Shown: positions 15,929 to 25,876 of the stretch, piece after piece
How positions within the stretch are numbered: the first letter of the stretch is position 1
Layout of the letters: every line of letters begins with the position of its first letter
Assembly: GCA_934247875.1 (NCBI GenBank)
Contig: CAKQJZ010000008.1
Coordinates: 1 to 43,843, forward strand
Reading direction: 5' to 3'
Length of the DNA: 43,843 nucleotides
From: an uncultured Spirochaetales bacterium
Lineage (GTDB): Bacteria > Spirochaetota > Spirochaetia > Sphaerochaetales > Sphaerochaetaceae
Position numbers and translations under genes: made by a program
The notes under the pieces: generated by a model
Told to the model about the DNA's origin: nothing
The model's database searches: none
The model's input: the letters and a program-made list of their open reading frames with translations, nothing else

Positions 15929-18900
15929 ATGAAGTACCACGCAACGATATCAACTATTCTTATATCTGTCTCAGTTGCAATAATGTTTGCACTAGTGGGC
16001 TTCTTTATTATCATAAGCCTCAATATGACAAGCCCGACGCTTATTGCTGCTAATAGGCTGCTTGAGAATATTGAGAATATTGATAGTGATATCGAGCTTT
16101 CTTTCTCTCATATGGATAGGAACTTCAAAGAAGGCGTATTCATAAATGACCTATCTATAAAGTATAAAGGTGAAGATTTATTCAAAGCAGATAAAGTAAC
16201 TCTTAAAAAGAGTTTATTTGAGCTGATTGCATACCTTGTCAGAAGAGGCGATCTGCTTCAGATTACAGTTGATAATGGTACCTTGATAGTTCCTCAAAAG
16301 AGCAGTGAAAAGCAAGATTCAAATACTTCCCTCTCTTTAGATGATGATATTAGCTTCAAGATTCCTGATGCTCTTAAGAAATGGGGAATCCAGTTTGATA
16401 TCTTCAATCTGAATCTTAAATGGCAAGATAGGAATATTGAGAATATCAAGCTCAGCCTAGACTGGAATTATGGACTTAAAGGCTCATCATTCTCACTCAA
16501 TATTCCAGCTTTGGATATCAATGAACGTGGCATAACTGCTCATTTAAGCGATAGTGCACTCAGTTTGAATATAGAAGAGAGTGCAGAGCTTAATCTGAAG
16601 CTTGGCACTTTGGATTTTGGATATGAAAGCTATAAAGGCTCAGTAAGCACGCTTTTCTTCAAATCAACAATCAGCGATATTACATCATTCAATTTAAAGA
16701 CTATCCCATTCACGCTCTCTCTTAAAGAGCTCTTTGCTGAGAGTGAAGATATGACTCTTGAAAATAATGGCCTTATTTTCGCTTTCAGCGATGATACATA
16801 CTCATTGAAGACAAATGCACTCATGTCTTCTTATAAAGATTATGTGCTCTCTCTTGGTGGCATAAGCGTTCTGACTAAGGATTTTGATAATCTCTTAGTC
16901 TATCTACAGAATGGAAAGCTTAATAGCGATATGGATTTAGTTGATTTTGATGCTATTAATGCAAGCGTTTCACTTAAAGCTAAGAGTGGCATGATAAAGA
17001 GCGATAAGCTCTCATCCAGTGCTCTCAATTCTTTAAGTGATGGAATATTGGAAGAAGCAAGTCTACGTGATTTGATGCTTTCATTTGGAGTCGGTGAGAG
17101 AGTAGATATTGATTTAAAGAGCAGCGCTGAAGTGCAATTGAGAGATAAAGATATTGATTACATTAAGACAGATTTAGCTCTCTCTTCCTCTCTTGATTTA
17201 AGTGATGGCTTCTCGCTTGATAGCTTAAGCTTGATGCTTGATAATATCTCATCTCCATTCTTCAGTGAGAGTGGCTATGTCCATATATGCGGTGGAGAAG
17301 AAGGCTTTAACGGAGAAGTCAAGCTAGGAAGCAATATTCTATCTTCTCTCTCTTTTGATAATAGGCTTAAAGGTACTTTGGATTTCAGAGGCTATTCACT
17401 ATCGTCTTTATCTCCGATTATCTCAAGCTATGCAAGTGCTTTTGCTTCTTACATTAGCGATGAAACTAAGCTCAATGGCTGCATCAGCTTTGATTTGAGC
17501 TTTGATAAGAGTGCGAAGTTTGGTCTCTCTGGCCCTGTATCATTCAACTTTGCACTTAATTCCATTGCATTCAATGAGTACTCATTCAACTTAGCAACGT
17601 CAATGAATGGCTCGCTTTCAGAAGATAAGCTAAACATTGAAGAAGGTGCTATTACTTCTGATTTCTTAAGAGCATATTTCAATGGTGGAATAGACTTTAC
17701 CAATATGCTTCCTTATGGTGAGTTTGTGCTTTCAAATACCAAGAGCGGCGAGCATTATGTTGATCTTGATTTGGCTATAAGCGGAGAGAGAGTATACAGC
17801 TTCAGAGTCACTACTCCATATTTGGAGAATACAGCTATGAGCGGATCTCTGAATCTTTCAGTAAAGAATCAGATAAATAGCTACGCTGAGTTAGTCGCTG
17901 GATCAAATTTCTATCCATTTGATATAAACGTAAACTTAGAAGAGAAGAATGTTGCTCTATATAACCCTGAGATAGATTTCTATCTCTCATGGCATGATAT
18001 CTTGAGCATTATTCTGAATGTTGAGAATCTTTCTATTCTTCTAAATCCTAATCTAGAGCCTTCATATATTGATGGAGACTTTGAGTTCAGCTTTGACTTT
18101 GCTAAGCAGGCTTTTGCACTCAAGAGCGATAGCTTCAATATAAACAACATCTCGCTATTGAACGGAAGCCCAGATATCTCATTCAAAGTCAAAGGTGATA
18201 ATGACTCTGTCAGAGTCAATGATATCAGCATTATCAGTTCTGAGTTCAATCCACTTAGTGGCAACTTCCTCCTTGATTTCAAAGAGTTCGCTATACTCTT
18301 TGGTCTTTCTGATAACCTCGATAACGGAGAGAATCTATATCTCTCAATAATCAAAGACGATGCTGGATTCTCTGGTCTATTATCTAGTACGAAACTCAAT
18401 CTCTCACGCTTTAATCAGGATGGGCTTATTGGAAGAATAAACCTTACTGGTAATGGAAAGAGCATAAATGACTTTGTTTTCTCAGGTTCTTTCAAAGCTA
18501 CAAGCGAAGATGAAGTCAACTCGCCTAAGAGCTTTGATAGCTCAATCATTGTAGATGCGAAGTCATTGACGCTTTCAGATATAAGCTACACGACAGATAC
18601 TATAAAAGCTGGTATCGACGAAATCTATATTGACTCAACTCTCGGTACTTTATCTCTTGATAATGCCAATCTCTCAGTTTTATTAGAGCATACAGATAGA
18701 ACATATAGCGCAGCATTCTCACTATCGCTTCTTGTAGATCTTCCAGAAGAGAAGACTTTGTATGATATGTCGAGAACTCTCTATAAGAATAAAGGTAACG
18801 GAATCACATTCAGTGGTTCAATCAATTCAGTCAATTATGATAACTCTCTGATTGCGCCTTATCGCTCATTTACAGGTTTGTATAGCGATAAGCTTCTCAA

Positions 18901-20524
18901 GCTCTCTGGCGATGCTATTTTGGGCTCAGTTGATCTATCAAGCGGAATGATTGATCTCGATTTCAATCTGATGCCAATAGCAGAATTCAATCTAAAGTCA
19001 GATAAATCAAATCCTCTTGGAAGGGATTTCCTGATCAACTTCAAGAACTTTGCAACATCTATTGCCAATCTTTCATTCCCAAGTCCTATCTTGGTCTTCT
19101 ATGATAATTCTTATATCCGCGGAGAACTTGATCTGATAAAGAGAGAAGATGGCTATTCTCTATTTGGCAACTTAGATAGCGATAGGGCAGAGTTCGATTT
19201 ATTCTGGGTTCCAGGAGAGCGTATCATACTGCATAATGCAAACTTCATAATCTGGGACAATGTAATCACATCCAACTTGACTAATCTCACAGCGCTTGAC
19301 CTTGAGACTAATGAAAGAACTCCTGGCTATGTTTCTCTTGAACTCAACTTCGGACGTGCACTGTCATTTGAGTCATATGAAGTTGATGTTTATCTAGATG
19401 AAGGAAAGTATGTGAACTTCAGACTTCCTGTCTATAACTCCAATATAGATATCATTGGTAAGGCATCAGGTCATTACCATATAGACAATGTTACTGGCGT
19501 TGTTGCTTCATCTGGCAATATGCGCATAAAAGATGCTGTTCTCTCACTGGGAATGAGAGAGCTCCCAGCTTGGTTCAAACCATTGAACGTTGAAGTCAGC
19601 AATGACTTTGAAATTGAGCTTGTTTCAAATAATGAGTTCATAATGCCTCTGTCAGAAACTCCTATATTATCAGCATTTATGGCTAATAATACTAAATTTG
19701 ATTTCTATAGTAGTGATAAGAATGGAATGGTACTTGGCGGAGATCTGAATATAAGGAGTGGAGAGCTTTACTATATACAGAAGTACTTCTATATCACAGA
19801 GGGATCAATCCACTTCGAGGAAAATACTAAGAGCCTTGATCCTATTGTGAATCTCAGTGCAAGGCTGAGAGATTTCGATAGCGATGGCAAGCAGGTAGAT
19901 ATCTATCTCTCTCTTCAGGATTCCAAGCTTGATAACATCAATCCTTCATTCTCATCATCTCCTGCTAAGCCTCTCAATGAGATAATGCAGATACTTGGAC
20001 AGGCAATACTTCCAACAGCAACATATAGCCAAAGTTCCCTTACTCGCGTTGCATCTTTAGTTACAGCGTCATTTGATGTGCTCTCGCGTGTTGGTATTTT
20101 CAAGAACAATACAACAGGTCTTGATAAATCAATCAAGGAGTCTCTTGGACTTGATGTATTCTCATTGCACTCAAATATCGTGAGCAACATCATTACTGAT
20201 ACTATTGCTTTAAGCGGACTTGCAAGCGCTTCTTCTGAGCTATCTCCAATGGCTCGCTATATGGATGGAACTAGCATATATATCGGAAAGTACATAAGGC
20301 CTGATATCTATCTTCAGACACTTCTTCATCTCTCAGCATCGTATGATAAGAGCTACTCAAAGCATACATTCTTATCTGATGATCTGGTTCTTGATAGTGA
20401 GTTCTCTGTTGAGTGGAATAATCCTATGTGTACATTCACATTCTTCACTAAGCCTACGAACCTGACTTTCTACTCAATCTTCGAAGGCTTTGGCTTCTCT
20501 GTCTCTAAGCGCCTAACATTCTGA
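15929..20524 (+). CDS. tamB: TamB-like translocation and assembly module protein (DUF490/AsmA-like)
   Basis: 1531 residues. One N-terminal signal anchor (about residues 8-31) is followed by a very long series of beta segments and a C-terminal DUF490 domain (about 1180-1531, with GGDLNIRSGELYYIQKYFYI, DPIVNLSARLRD and IYLSLQDSKL). TamB-type proteins span the periplasm as hydrophobic beta grooves. They help outer-membrane protein assembly with an Omp85 partner and are now also linked to phospholipid transport. The bamA gene follows by 142 bp; in spirochaetes TamB is thought to work with BamA itself, as no TamA is usual. The ATG at 15929 has a very short leader. Confidence 0.85.
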   Translation: MKYHATISTILISVSVAIMFALVGFFIIISLNMTSPTLIAANRLLENIENIDSDIELSFSHMDRNFKEGVFINDLSIKYKGEDLFKADKVTLKKSLFELIAYLVRRGDLLQITVDNGTLIVPQKSSEKQDSNTSLSLDDDISFKIPDALKKWGIQFDIFNLNLKWQDRNIENIKLSLDWNYGLKGSSFSLNIPALDINERGITAHLSDSALSLNIEESAELNLKLGTLDFGYESYKGSVSTLFFKSTISDITSFNLKTIPFTLSLKELFAESEDMTLENNGLIFAFSDDTYSLKTNALMSSYKDYVLSLGGISVLTKDFDNLLVYLQNGKLNSDMDLVDFDAINASVSLKAKSGMIKSDKLSSSALNSLSDGILEEASLRDLMLSFGVGERVDIDLKSSAEVQLRDKDIDYIKTDLALSSSLDLSDGFSLDSLSLMLDNISSPFFSESGYVHICGGEEGFNGEVKLGSNILSSLSFDNRLKGTLDFRGYSLSSLSPIISSYASAFASYISDETKLNGCISFDLSFDKSAKFGLSGPVSFNFALNSIAFNEYSFNLATSMNGSLSEDKLNIEEGAITSDFLRAYFNGGIDFTNMLPYGEFVLSNTKSGEHYVDLDLAISGERVYSFRVTTPYLENTAMSGSLNLSVKNQINSYAELVAGSNFYPFDINVNLEEKNVALYNPEIDFYLSWHDILSIILNVENLSILLNPNLEPSYIDGDFEFSFDFAKQAFALKSDSFNINNISLLNGSPDISFKVKGDNDSVRVNDISIISSEFNPLSGNFLLDFKEFAILFGLSDNLDNGENLYLSIIKDDAGFSGLLSSTKLNLSRFNQDGLIGRINLTGNGKSINDFVFSGSFKATSEDEVNSPKSFDSSIIVDAKSLTLSDISYTTDTIKAGIDEIYIDSTLGTLSLDNANLSVLLEHTDRTYSAAFSLSLLVDLPEEKTLYDMSRTLYKNKGNGITFSGSINSVNYDNSLIAPYRSFTGLYSDKLLKLSGDAILGSVDLSSGMIDLDFNLMPIAEFNLKSDKSNPLGRDFLINFKNFATSIANLSFPSPILVFYDNSYIRGELDLIKREDGYSLFGNLDSDRAEFDLFWVPGERIILHNANFIIWDNVITSNLTNLTALDLETNERTPGYVSLELNFGRALSFESYEVDVYLDEGKYVNFRLPVYNSNIDIIGKASGHYHIDNVTGVVASSGNMRIKDAVLSLGMRELPAWFKPLNVEVSNDFEIELVSNNEFIMPLSETPILSAFMANNTKFDFYSSDKNGMVLGGDLNIRSGELYYIQKYFYITEGSIHFEENTKSLDPIVNLSARLRDFDSDGKQVDIYLSLQDSKLDNINPSFSSSPAKPLNEIMQILGQAILPTATYSQSSLTRVASLVTASFDVLSRVGIFKNNTTGLDKSIKESLGLDVFSLHSNIVSNIITDTIALSGLASASSELSPMARYMDGTSIYIGKYIRPDIYLQTLLHLSASYDKSYSKHTFLSDDLVLDSEFSVEWNNPMCTFTFFTKPTNLTFYSIFEGFGFSVSKRLTF

Positions 20525-20556
20525 TTTTTATTCTCTTCACAATAATTACACAATTA

Positions 20557-20591
20557 ATATTTGCTTAACTGTTCTTGCTGTAAGCAAATAT
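20557..20591. repeat. 11-bp perfect inverted repeat upstream of the bamA promoter
   Basis: ATATTTGCTTA (20557-20567) and TAAGCAAATAT (20581-20591) are exact inverted copies around a 13-nt centre. No T-run follows on either strand, so a terminator is unlikely. The repeat lies 27 bp upstream of the -35 of the bamA promoter, where an activator or repressor dimer could bind. It could also fold at the end of a tamB transcript. Confidence 0.55.
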
Positions 20592-20617
20592 GAAAAAACC
20601 AAAATCTTAGTCAGAGT

Positions 20618-20646
20618 TTGAGTTTAATTATATATTCTGTTAAAAT
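20618..20646 (+). promoter_or_regulatory. Promoter of bamA
   Basis: -35 TTGAGT (20618-20623), a 17-bp AT-rich spacer and -10 TAAAAT (20641-20646). The predicted start is near 20653, leaving a 14-nt leader with AAGG before ATG 20667. bamA-mutS can therefore be expressed apart from tamB. Confidence 0.6.
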
Positions 20647-20666
20647 GTGTTCAAGGTATTTTTAAG

Positions 20667-23198
20667 ATGAATCGATTTTCAAAGTTTTTGTTAATACTAT
20701 TATCGATATTGTTCCTCTCATTTCCTCTCTTTGCTGATGATTGGTGGAATGGAAAGACAATAACAGCAATTAAATATGATGGACTTGAGAATGTCTCTTC
20801 AAAGAGCGTCGATAGTATTGTGTCAAAATACATCGGGCAGCAATACTCAGCTGAGCTATATAGCGCATTGAGTGAGTCGCTCTATGATGCTCCTTGGCTA
20901 AGCTACTTCTATGGAGAAGCTCAAGCAGAAGGGGATGATATGAACCTAGTTCTCCTTCTTCATATATTTGAGAACCCAAAAGTTGAAGCTATCGATATAA
21001 ATGGAAACAGCAAGCTTAAGCGTAAGACGATTCTTGATGCTCAGTCTATCACTGTAGATTCATATGTAAGAGTCATCAATTTCGATAGTGACGCTGAAGA
21101 TATCAAAGCTACATACCTTTCAAGAGGCTATAAAGATGCAACTGTAAAAGCCTCATATACTCTTGATCAAAATACAAATAAGATTCATCTGACATATGAT
21201 ATCACAGAGGGCCGCCAGTTCAAGGTTCGTGAGATTCTTTATGATGGCATCAGCGGTGTTACAGCTAAAGAGCTCAATAAGACTCTGACTACTAAAGCTA
21301 AGTCATTCTTCAACTCAGGAAACTATCAGGAAGCCAATATTGAAAATGATAAATCAGCTATAGTTTCATATTACTCAACTAAAGGCTATCCAGATGCCAA
21401 AGTTGTTGATGTTGTTACAGCTGAGACAGAATCATCTGAAGATGTAGTATATCTCTCACTTACATTCAAAGTAGAAGAGGGTACATACTATACTCTAGGA
21501 AAGCTCTCAATTGAAGGCAACAATGTTTATAGTACAGATGAGCTTTTAGCTACATCTGCTATCCATCAAGGATCAGCTTTCAATAGAGAAGAGATTTCAA
21601 AGCTTATTGAGAATATCGCTGTTCTCTACTCAGATAATGGTTATATCTTCGTAAACCTCAATTCTTATGAGACTAGAAATGAAGATGGTACTATTGATGT
21701 ATCTATTGTTATTTCAGAGGGTTCTCAGGCTGTCGTTGAAGAAGTAATAATCTCTGGCATGACAAAGACTAAGCCATATGTCTTTGAGCGCGAAGTCGTA
21801 ACAAAAGTCGGAGATGTATTTTCACGCGCTGATGCTATAAAGAGCCAGCAGAATATTATGAATACTTCTCTTGTTTCAAATATCAAGATGAACCTTCAGC
21901 AAGGCAGTGAAGAGAATGGTGTCGTTGTTGAATACATTGTAGAGGAAGGCAACCAGATGGAGCTCCAGTTTGGCGCAACATTCGGATCCACTGTGGATGG
22001 GTTTCCCGTATCTGGCTTTCTCCAGTGGTCAGATAAGAATATATTCGGCACTGGCAGGGATCTTTCCATCTCCACAACACTTTCTCCCACTACACAGTCG
22101 GTATCTCTGGAACTTTCTGATGATTGGGTCGGAGATAAGAGATGGTCTAATGGAATCTCTCTTTCTCTTGAAAGAAACGTAAGAAGCAATGTGCTTCAGA
22201 AGAATCCACACTCAGATTACTACAATGGAAGAGATAAAGATAAAGTCACATTCCCGCTTGGCTACACTAATGCCAATGACTGGTACAACCTGAAAGTCAA
22301 TCCATCTCCATCTAATCTGATGAGCTACGACTACTATAGAGTAGCTGTTGGCTATAACACTGGCTATACATTTGCATGGAATCCTGGTTCTTTGACTCTC
22401 TCAGGCGGAATCTCACTTGGACTTAACCATGCTGTATATGATTCTAATTATGATCCTTATGAGTCGCTTATAAAGAAATATCATGATGGCTGGCAGCTTT
22501 CAAATAAGCTCTCGCTATCTTTGACTTGGGATGCAAGAGACCTTAAGAAGAATACAACACAAGGTTATATGGTATCTGCAAGCTACACATATGCAGGTGG
22601 CTTCTTAGGTGGTTTATCTGATTATAACCAGCTAAGCTTCTCGCTATCTGCTTACCATGCACTCGTAAGCTTCACAAATGAAGATAATGAGAAGAAGTCT
22701 ATTGTTCTCTCAGGTACTACCAACGCAAGCTTCATTCTTCCTCAGTTCTGGAATAATGATGGTTGGGGCTGGTACGATCCACATGATGGTGCTACAAGAT
22801 ATGAGCTCTTGTATATCGATGGAATGAATATCGGACGTGGCTTTACAAGTTCTGAAGATGAGTTCTATTACAATACATTCCTATGGCATAACCAGGTTGA
22901 GCTGACATATCCTCTTGTTAAGAATGTCATGGCACTTGAAGGTTTTGTATCTGCAACTGGTGCACTTCAGGAGCTTGAAGAGCTTAATAAGTTCAGCAAT
23001 ATCAACTGGTATTTTGCAGGTGGCATTGGCATCAAGATGCAAGTTCCTGGTTTCCCACTTGGACTTTATCTAGTAAAGAATGCTACACTTAGATCAGGTG
23101 AGAGCTTTGCTTGGGAGCCTGGATATATCTTCCATAGCGATAAACGCGCTGGTTCTGGAATGAAGATTGTTCTGGCTATCACAACCTCTCTGTTTTGA
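20667..23198 (+). CDS. bamA: Outer membrane protein assembly factor BamA
   Basis: 843 residues. A Sec signal peptide (about 1-24) is followed by five POTRA domains (about 26-425, each ending in patterns such as YDITEGRQFKVREILYDG or VEEGTYYTLGKLSIEG), then a 16-strand Omp85 barrel (about 430-843) ending in the aromatic ITTSLF that marks outer-membrane barrels. The loop-6 VRGF-type motif appears as IGRGFTSSED (within 22828-22860). It inserts beta-barrel proteins into the outer membrane. The last base of the gene is the first of the mutS start codon (TGATG). Confidence 0.93.
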   Translation: MNRFSKFLLILLSILFLSFPLFADDWWNGKTITAIKYDGLENVSSKSVDSIVSKYIGQQYSAELYSALSESLYDAPWLSYFYGEAQAEGDDMNLVLLLHIFENPKVEAIDINGNSKLKRKTILDAQSITVDSYVRVINFDSDAEDIKATYLSRGYKDATVKASYTLDQNTNKIHLTYDITEGRQFKVREILYDGISGVTAKELNKTLTTKAKSFFNSGNYQEANIENDKSAIVSYYSTKGYPDAKVVDVVTAETESSEDVVYLSLTFKVEEGTYYTLGKLSIEGNNVYSTDELLATSAIHQGSAFNREEISKLIENIAVLYSDNGYIFVNLNSYETRNEDGTIDVSIVISEGSQAVVEEVIISGMTKTKPYVFEREVVTKVGDVFSRADAIKSQQNIMNTSLVSNIKMNLQQGSEENGVVVEYIVEEGNQMELQFGATFGSTVDGFPVSGFLQWSDKNIFGTGRDLSISTTLSPTTQSVSLELSDDWVGDKRWSNGISLSLERNVRSNVLQKNPHSDYYNGRDKDKVTFPLGYTNANDWYNLKVNPSPSNLMSYDYYRVAVGYNTGYTFAWNPGSLTLSGGISLGLNHAVYDSNYDPYESLIKKYHDGWQLSNKLSLSLTWDARDLKKNTTQGYMVSASYTYAGGFLGGLSDYNQLSFSLSAYHALVSFTNEDNEKKSIVLSGTTNASFILPQFWNNDGWGWYDPHDGATRYELLYIDGMNIGRGFTSSEDEFYYNTFLWHNQVELTYPLVKNVMALEGFVSATGALQELEELNKFSNINWYFAGGIGIKMQVPGFPLGLYLVKNATLRSGESFAWEPGYIFHSDKRAGSGMKIVLAITTSLF

Positions 23199-25777
23199 TG
23201 ATTATGGAAGAAAAGAATGAGAAGCTGACGCCTATGATGCGTCAGTATAAGGAAATAAAAAAAGAGCATCAGGATAAGGTGCTCTTTTTCCGTTTAGGCG
23301 ATTTCTATGAGATGTTCGATGAAGATGCCGCAAAAGTATCCAAGCTTTTGAATCTTACATTGACGCATAGAGGTGCTGTGCCTATGTGCGGTATTCCTTA
23401 TCATGCAGCTAAAAACTATTTGAAGCGTCTATTGGATTTAGGCATCAAAGTTGCGCTATGTGAGCAGTTCGTAGACCTTGACAACCCTCGAGAGCTAGCT
23501 AAGCGTGAAGTTACGCAGATCTATACGCCTGCAACTGTCGTAGATGATGAGTATCTCGATTCTCTATCTTCATCTTATGTGCTTGCTATCTATTTGGATA
23601 GGAAAGGCATCCATCTCTCTTGGAGTGATATCTCAACAGGTGAATTTTATATAAGAGACTTAGAGCTTACTAAAGATTATTCAAATCTTGAGTCAGCGCT
23701 TTTATCGATTAAGCCTAAAGAAATATTAGTCGAAGATGATAGCTTCTTTTCTGAAAAGGAATTCAGACGTGTTATTGAAAGCACAGGTGCTATAGTCTCA
23801 AAGCTTCCTTCTTGGTATTTCTCACTGAAGGATGGAAAGAAAGAGACTGAGCGTCAGTTCTCTTCTGCAGCTCTTAGACAGTTTGGAATAGGTGAGAAGG
23901 ATCCTATCTTATGTGCTATCGGTGCTCTTCTAGGCTACATATCAGACAATGCTAAATCAGAGCTTCCTCAGCTTCGTGCTATTGAGCGTGTAACTGAAGA
24001 GGAGTATATGGCTCTCAATAGCGCTGCTGTAAGAAACTTAGAGCTGCTTCAATCTCTGCAGGAAGGGAGAACTGAAGGTTCTCTTTTCGGTTCAATCAAC
24101 AGAACTAAGACCAGCTCTGGTGCCAGATTCCTTAAGTTCGCGATACTTCATCCTCTAAGAGAAGCAGATAAAATCAATAAGCGTCTTGATTGGGTCGATG
24201 CTTTCACTCGCGATAGAGAAGAGCTTGATAGAGTCAGAAAGTATCTTTCACTCACTTCAGATTTGGAGCGTTTATCTGTCAAAGCGTCTATGAAGCGCAC
24301 TACGCCGCGCGACTTGATTGCTATAGCTGAGAGCGTTATATCATTCTTCTCTCTTATAGAGAATAAAGAGATATACCTCTCGCTTACAGAGTGTGATATC
24401 ACATCAAGTTTTGATGATGTGATCAGATTCTCTGATGAAATCATAAAAGGCATAAACAGAGAGTGCACTAATATCAACAATGCGGGAACTATAATCAACA
24501 GTGGTTATGATAAAGAGCTTGATGAATATAGAGATTATATAAATCATGGCTCTGAAAAGCTTTCAGAGTATATTGAATCTCTTAAAGAAGAGACTCAGAT
24601 CCAGACTATGAGAGCTGGAGAGAATAGGATTATAGGTGCTTTCATTGAAGTCTCTAAAGGCCAGCTTGATAAAGTGCCAGATTATTTCATTAGACGTCAG
24701 ACATTAGTTGGCGGTGAGCGATTCACAACTGAAAAGCTTGAAGAGATCAAAAGCGCCATAACTTCATCTTCTATAGAAGCTGAAAAAAGAGAAAGAGCTG
24801 TATTCTCAGCTTTCATCGATAAAGCTGCAGAGCTTTATTTGGCTATAGAAGCAATGGGAAAAGTAATAACGCTTCTTGATTTCTATTCTTCTCTTGCTTC
24901 TCTTGCTATTGAAAAAGATTATATAAGGCCAGAACTCAAAGAAGAGGGAGAGCTTGAGATAGTAGACGGCAGGCATCCTGTAGTTGAGGATTTTACAGGT
25001 AAAGACAAATATATACCTAATTCATTCTCAACTAAGAAATCACGATTTGCTTTGATTACTGGTCCTAATATGGCAGGTAAATCAACATTCTTAAGAGAGA
25101 TTGCGATTATATCGCTTCTCTCTCATATGGGCTCATTCGTTCCAGCTAAATCTGCTTCTATTCCTATTATCGATAAGATATTCTGCCGTGTTGGCGCAAG
25201 CGATAACCTCTCCAGAGGTGAATCAACATTTTTAGTTGAAATGAGTGAATCTGCAGAAATCCTTCGTTCAGCAACTAAAAAAAGCTTAGTTATAATGGAT
25301 GAGATCGGACGCGGAACAAGCACTCAAGATGGAATGTCTATTGCTTATGCAATAATGAATTATCTGAAGCTAATTGGCTCTATAACGCTATTTGCGACGC
25401 ACTACCATGAGCTTACTATGCTCGATACTTCAGGAATTGCACTTCTGCATATGGCAGTCAAAGAAGAGAAGAATAATGTAATCTTCTTAAGAAAAGCAGA
25501 AGAGGGTGTTGCTACATCTTCTTACGGCATACATGTAGCTCGCTTAGCTGGTCTTCCTCGAGATGTGATAAAAGAAGCTATTTCATTTCAGAAGAGGCAG
25601 TTTGCAGATTATTCATCATTCAATAGTGATCAAGGCAATCTATTTGCAGATTATAGTGATAATGAAACTTCAAGTGAAAAAGATGAGGTAATCGAAGAGA
25701 TAAGGGATTTTGACCTCAACTCATCAAGCCCTCTTGAAGCGCTTATGTTTTTATCAGAGCTAAAAAAGAAGCTCTGA
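23198..25777 (+). CDS. mutS: DNA mismatch repair protein MutS
   Basis: 859 residues from ATG 23198 (ATG 23204 is also possible; a TTG at 23195 is less likely). The mismatch-reading motif FYE is in FFRLGDFYEMF near the start. Walker A is GPNMAGKST, Walker B is IMDEIGRGTSTQDG, and the conserved FATHYHEL follows. The architecture is that of MutS1: mismatch, connector, lever, clamp and ABC ATPase domains. It recognises mismatches and small loops and starts methyl-independent repair with MutL. The short C-terminal tail (after about 790) is acidic. Translation is probably coupled to bamA through TGATG; no separate ribosome-binding site is clear. Confidence 0.96.
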   Translation: MIMEEKNEKLTPMMRQYKEIKKEHQDKVLFFRLGDFYEMFDEDAAKVSKLLNLTLTHRGAVPMCGIPYHAAKNYLKRLLDLGIKVALCEQFVDLDNPRELAKREVTQIYTPATVVDDEYLDSLSSSYVLAIYLDRKGIHLSWSDISTGEFYIRDLELTKDYSNLESALLSIKPKEILVEDDSFFSEKEFRRVIESTGAIVSKLPSWYFSLKDGKKETERQFSSAALRQFGIGEKDPILCAIGALLGYISDNAKSELPQLRAIERVTEEEYMALNSAAVRNLELLQSLQEGRTEGSLFGSINRTKTSSGARFLKFAILHPLREADKINKRLDWVDAFTRDREELDRVRKYLSLTSDLERLSVKASMKRTTPRDLIAIAESVISFFSLIENKEIYLSLTECDITSSFDDVIRFSDEIIKGINRECTNINNAGTIINSGYDKELDEYRDYINHGSEKLSEYIESLKEETQIQTMRAGENRIIGAFIEVSKGQLDKVPDYFIRRQTLVGGERFTTEKLEEIKSAITSSSIEAEKRERAVFSAFIDKAAELYLAIEAMGKVITLLDFYSSLASLAIEKDYIRPELKEEGELEIVDGRHPVVEDFTGKDKYIPNSFSTKKSRFALITGPNMAGKSTFLREIAIISLLSHMGSFVPAKSASIPIIDKIFCRVGASDNLSRGESTFLVEMSESAEILRSATKKSLVIMDEIGRGTSTQDGMSIAYAIMNYLKLIGSITLFATHYHELTMLDTSGIALLHMAVKEEKNNVIFLRKAEEGVATSSYGIHVARLAGLPRDVIKEAISFQKRQFADYSSFNSDQGNLFADYSDNETSSEKDEVIEEIRDFDLNSSSPLEALMFLSELKKKL

Positions 25778-25779
25778 TA
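25752..25779. repeat. 10-bp perfect stem-loop over the mutS stop codon
   Basis: TATCAGAGCT (25752-25761) and AGCTCTGATA (25770-25779) pair perfectly around the 8-nt loop AAAAAAGA. The arms contain the last mutS codons and the TGA. No T-run follows on the plus strand. It may protect the 3' end of the mRNA or act with the hairpin at 25834. Confidence 0.6.
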
Positions 25780-25808
25780 TTGACAACAACTCAAATAATT
25801 GTTTAACT
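25780..25808 (+). promoter_or_regulatory. Candidate rimP-operon promoter
   Basis: A perfect -35 hexamer TTGACA (25780-25785) stands right after the mutS hairpin. At 17 bp the -10 would be TTAACT (25803-25808), only 3 of 6 matches, and it overlaps the start of the palindrome at 25805. If used, the transcript would carry a leader of about 60 nt with the hairpin at 25834. Confidence 0.35.
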
Positions 25809-25818
25809 ATGCATAGTT
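25805..25818. repeat. 14-bp perfect palindrome in the rimP leader region
   Basis: AACTATGCATAGTT is self-complementary. It covers the place where the -10 and start site of the rimP-operon promoter would fall, a typical operator position. No regulator for it is identified in the window. Confidence 0.4.
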
Positions 25819-25833
25819 TATTTAGAGTAATCT

Positions 25834-25860
25834 AAGGGACCAGCAATGGGTCCCTTTATT
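25834..25860 (+). terminator. Hairpin with T-rich tail between mutS and rimP
   Basis: AAGGGACC (25834-25841), loop AGCAATG and GGTCCCTT (25849-25856) form an 8-bp stem continued by TATTT. By sequence this is an intrinsic terminator for mutS. Because it ends only 20 bp before the rimP start and lies downstream of a TTGACA element, it could instead be an attenuator in the leader of the rimP-nusA operon. Confidence 0.65.
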
Positions 25861-25876
25861 TATGAATTGGAGTAAT

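Noticed and set aside
20557..20591. Intrinsic terminator of tamB
   Set aside because: The stem is good, but the following bases on the plus strand are A-rich (GAAAAAACC) and there is no T-run, so it is listed as an inverted repeat instead.
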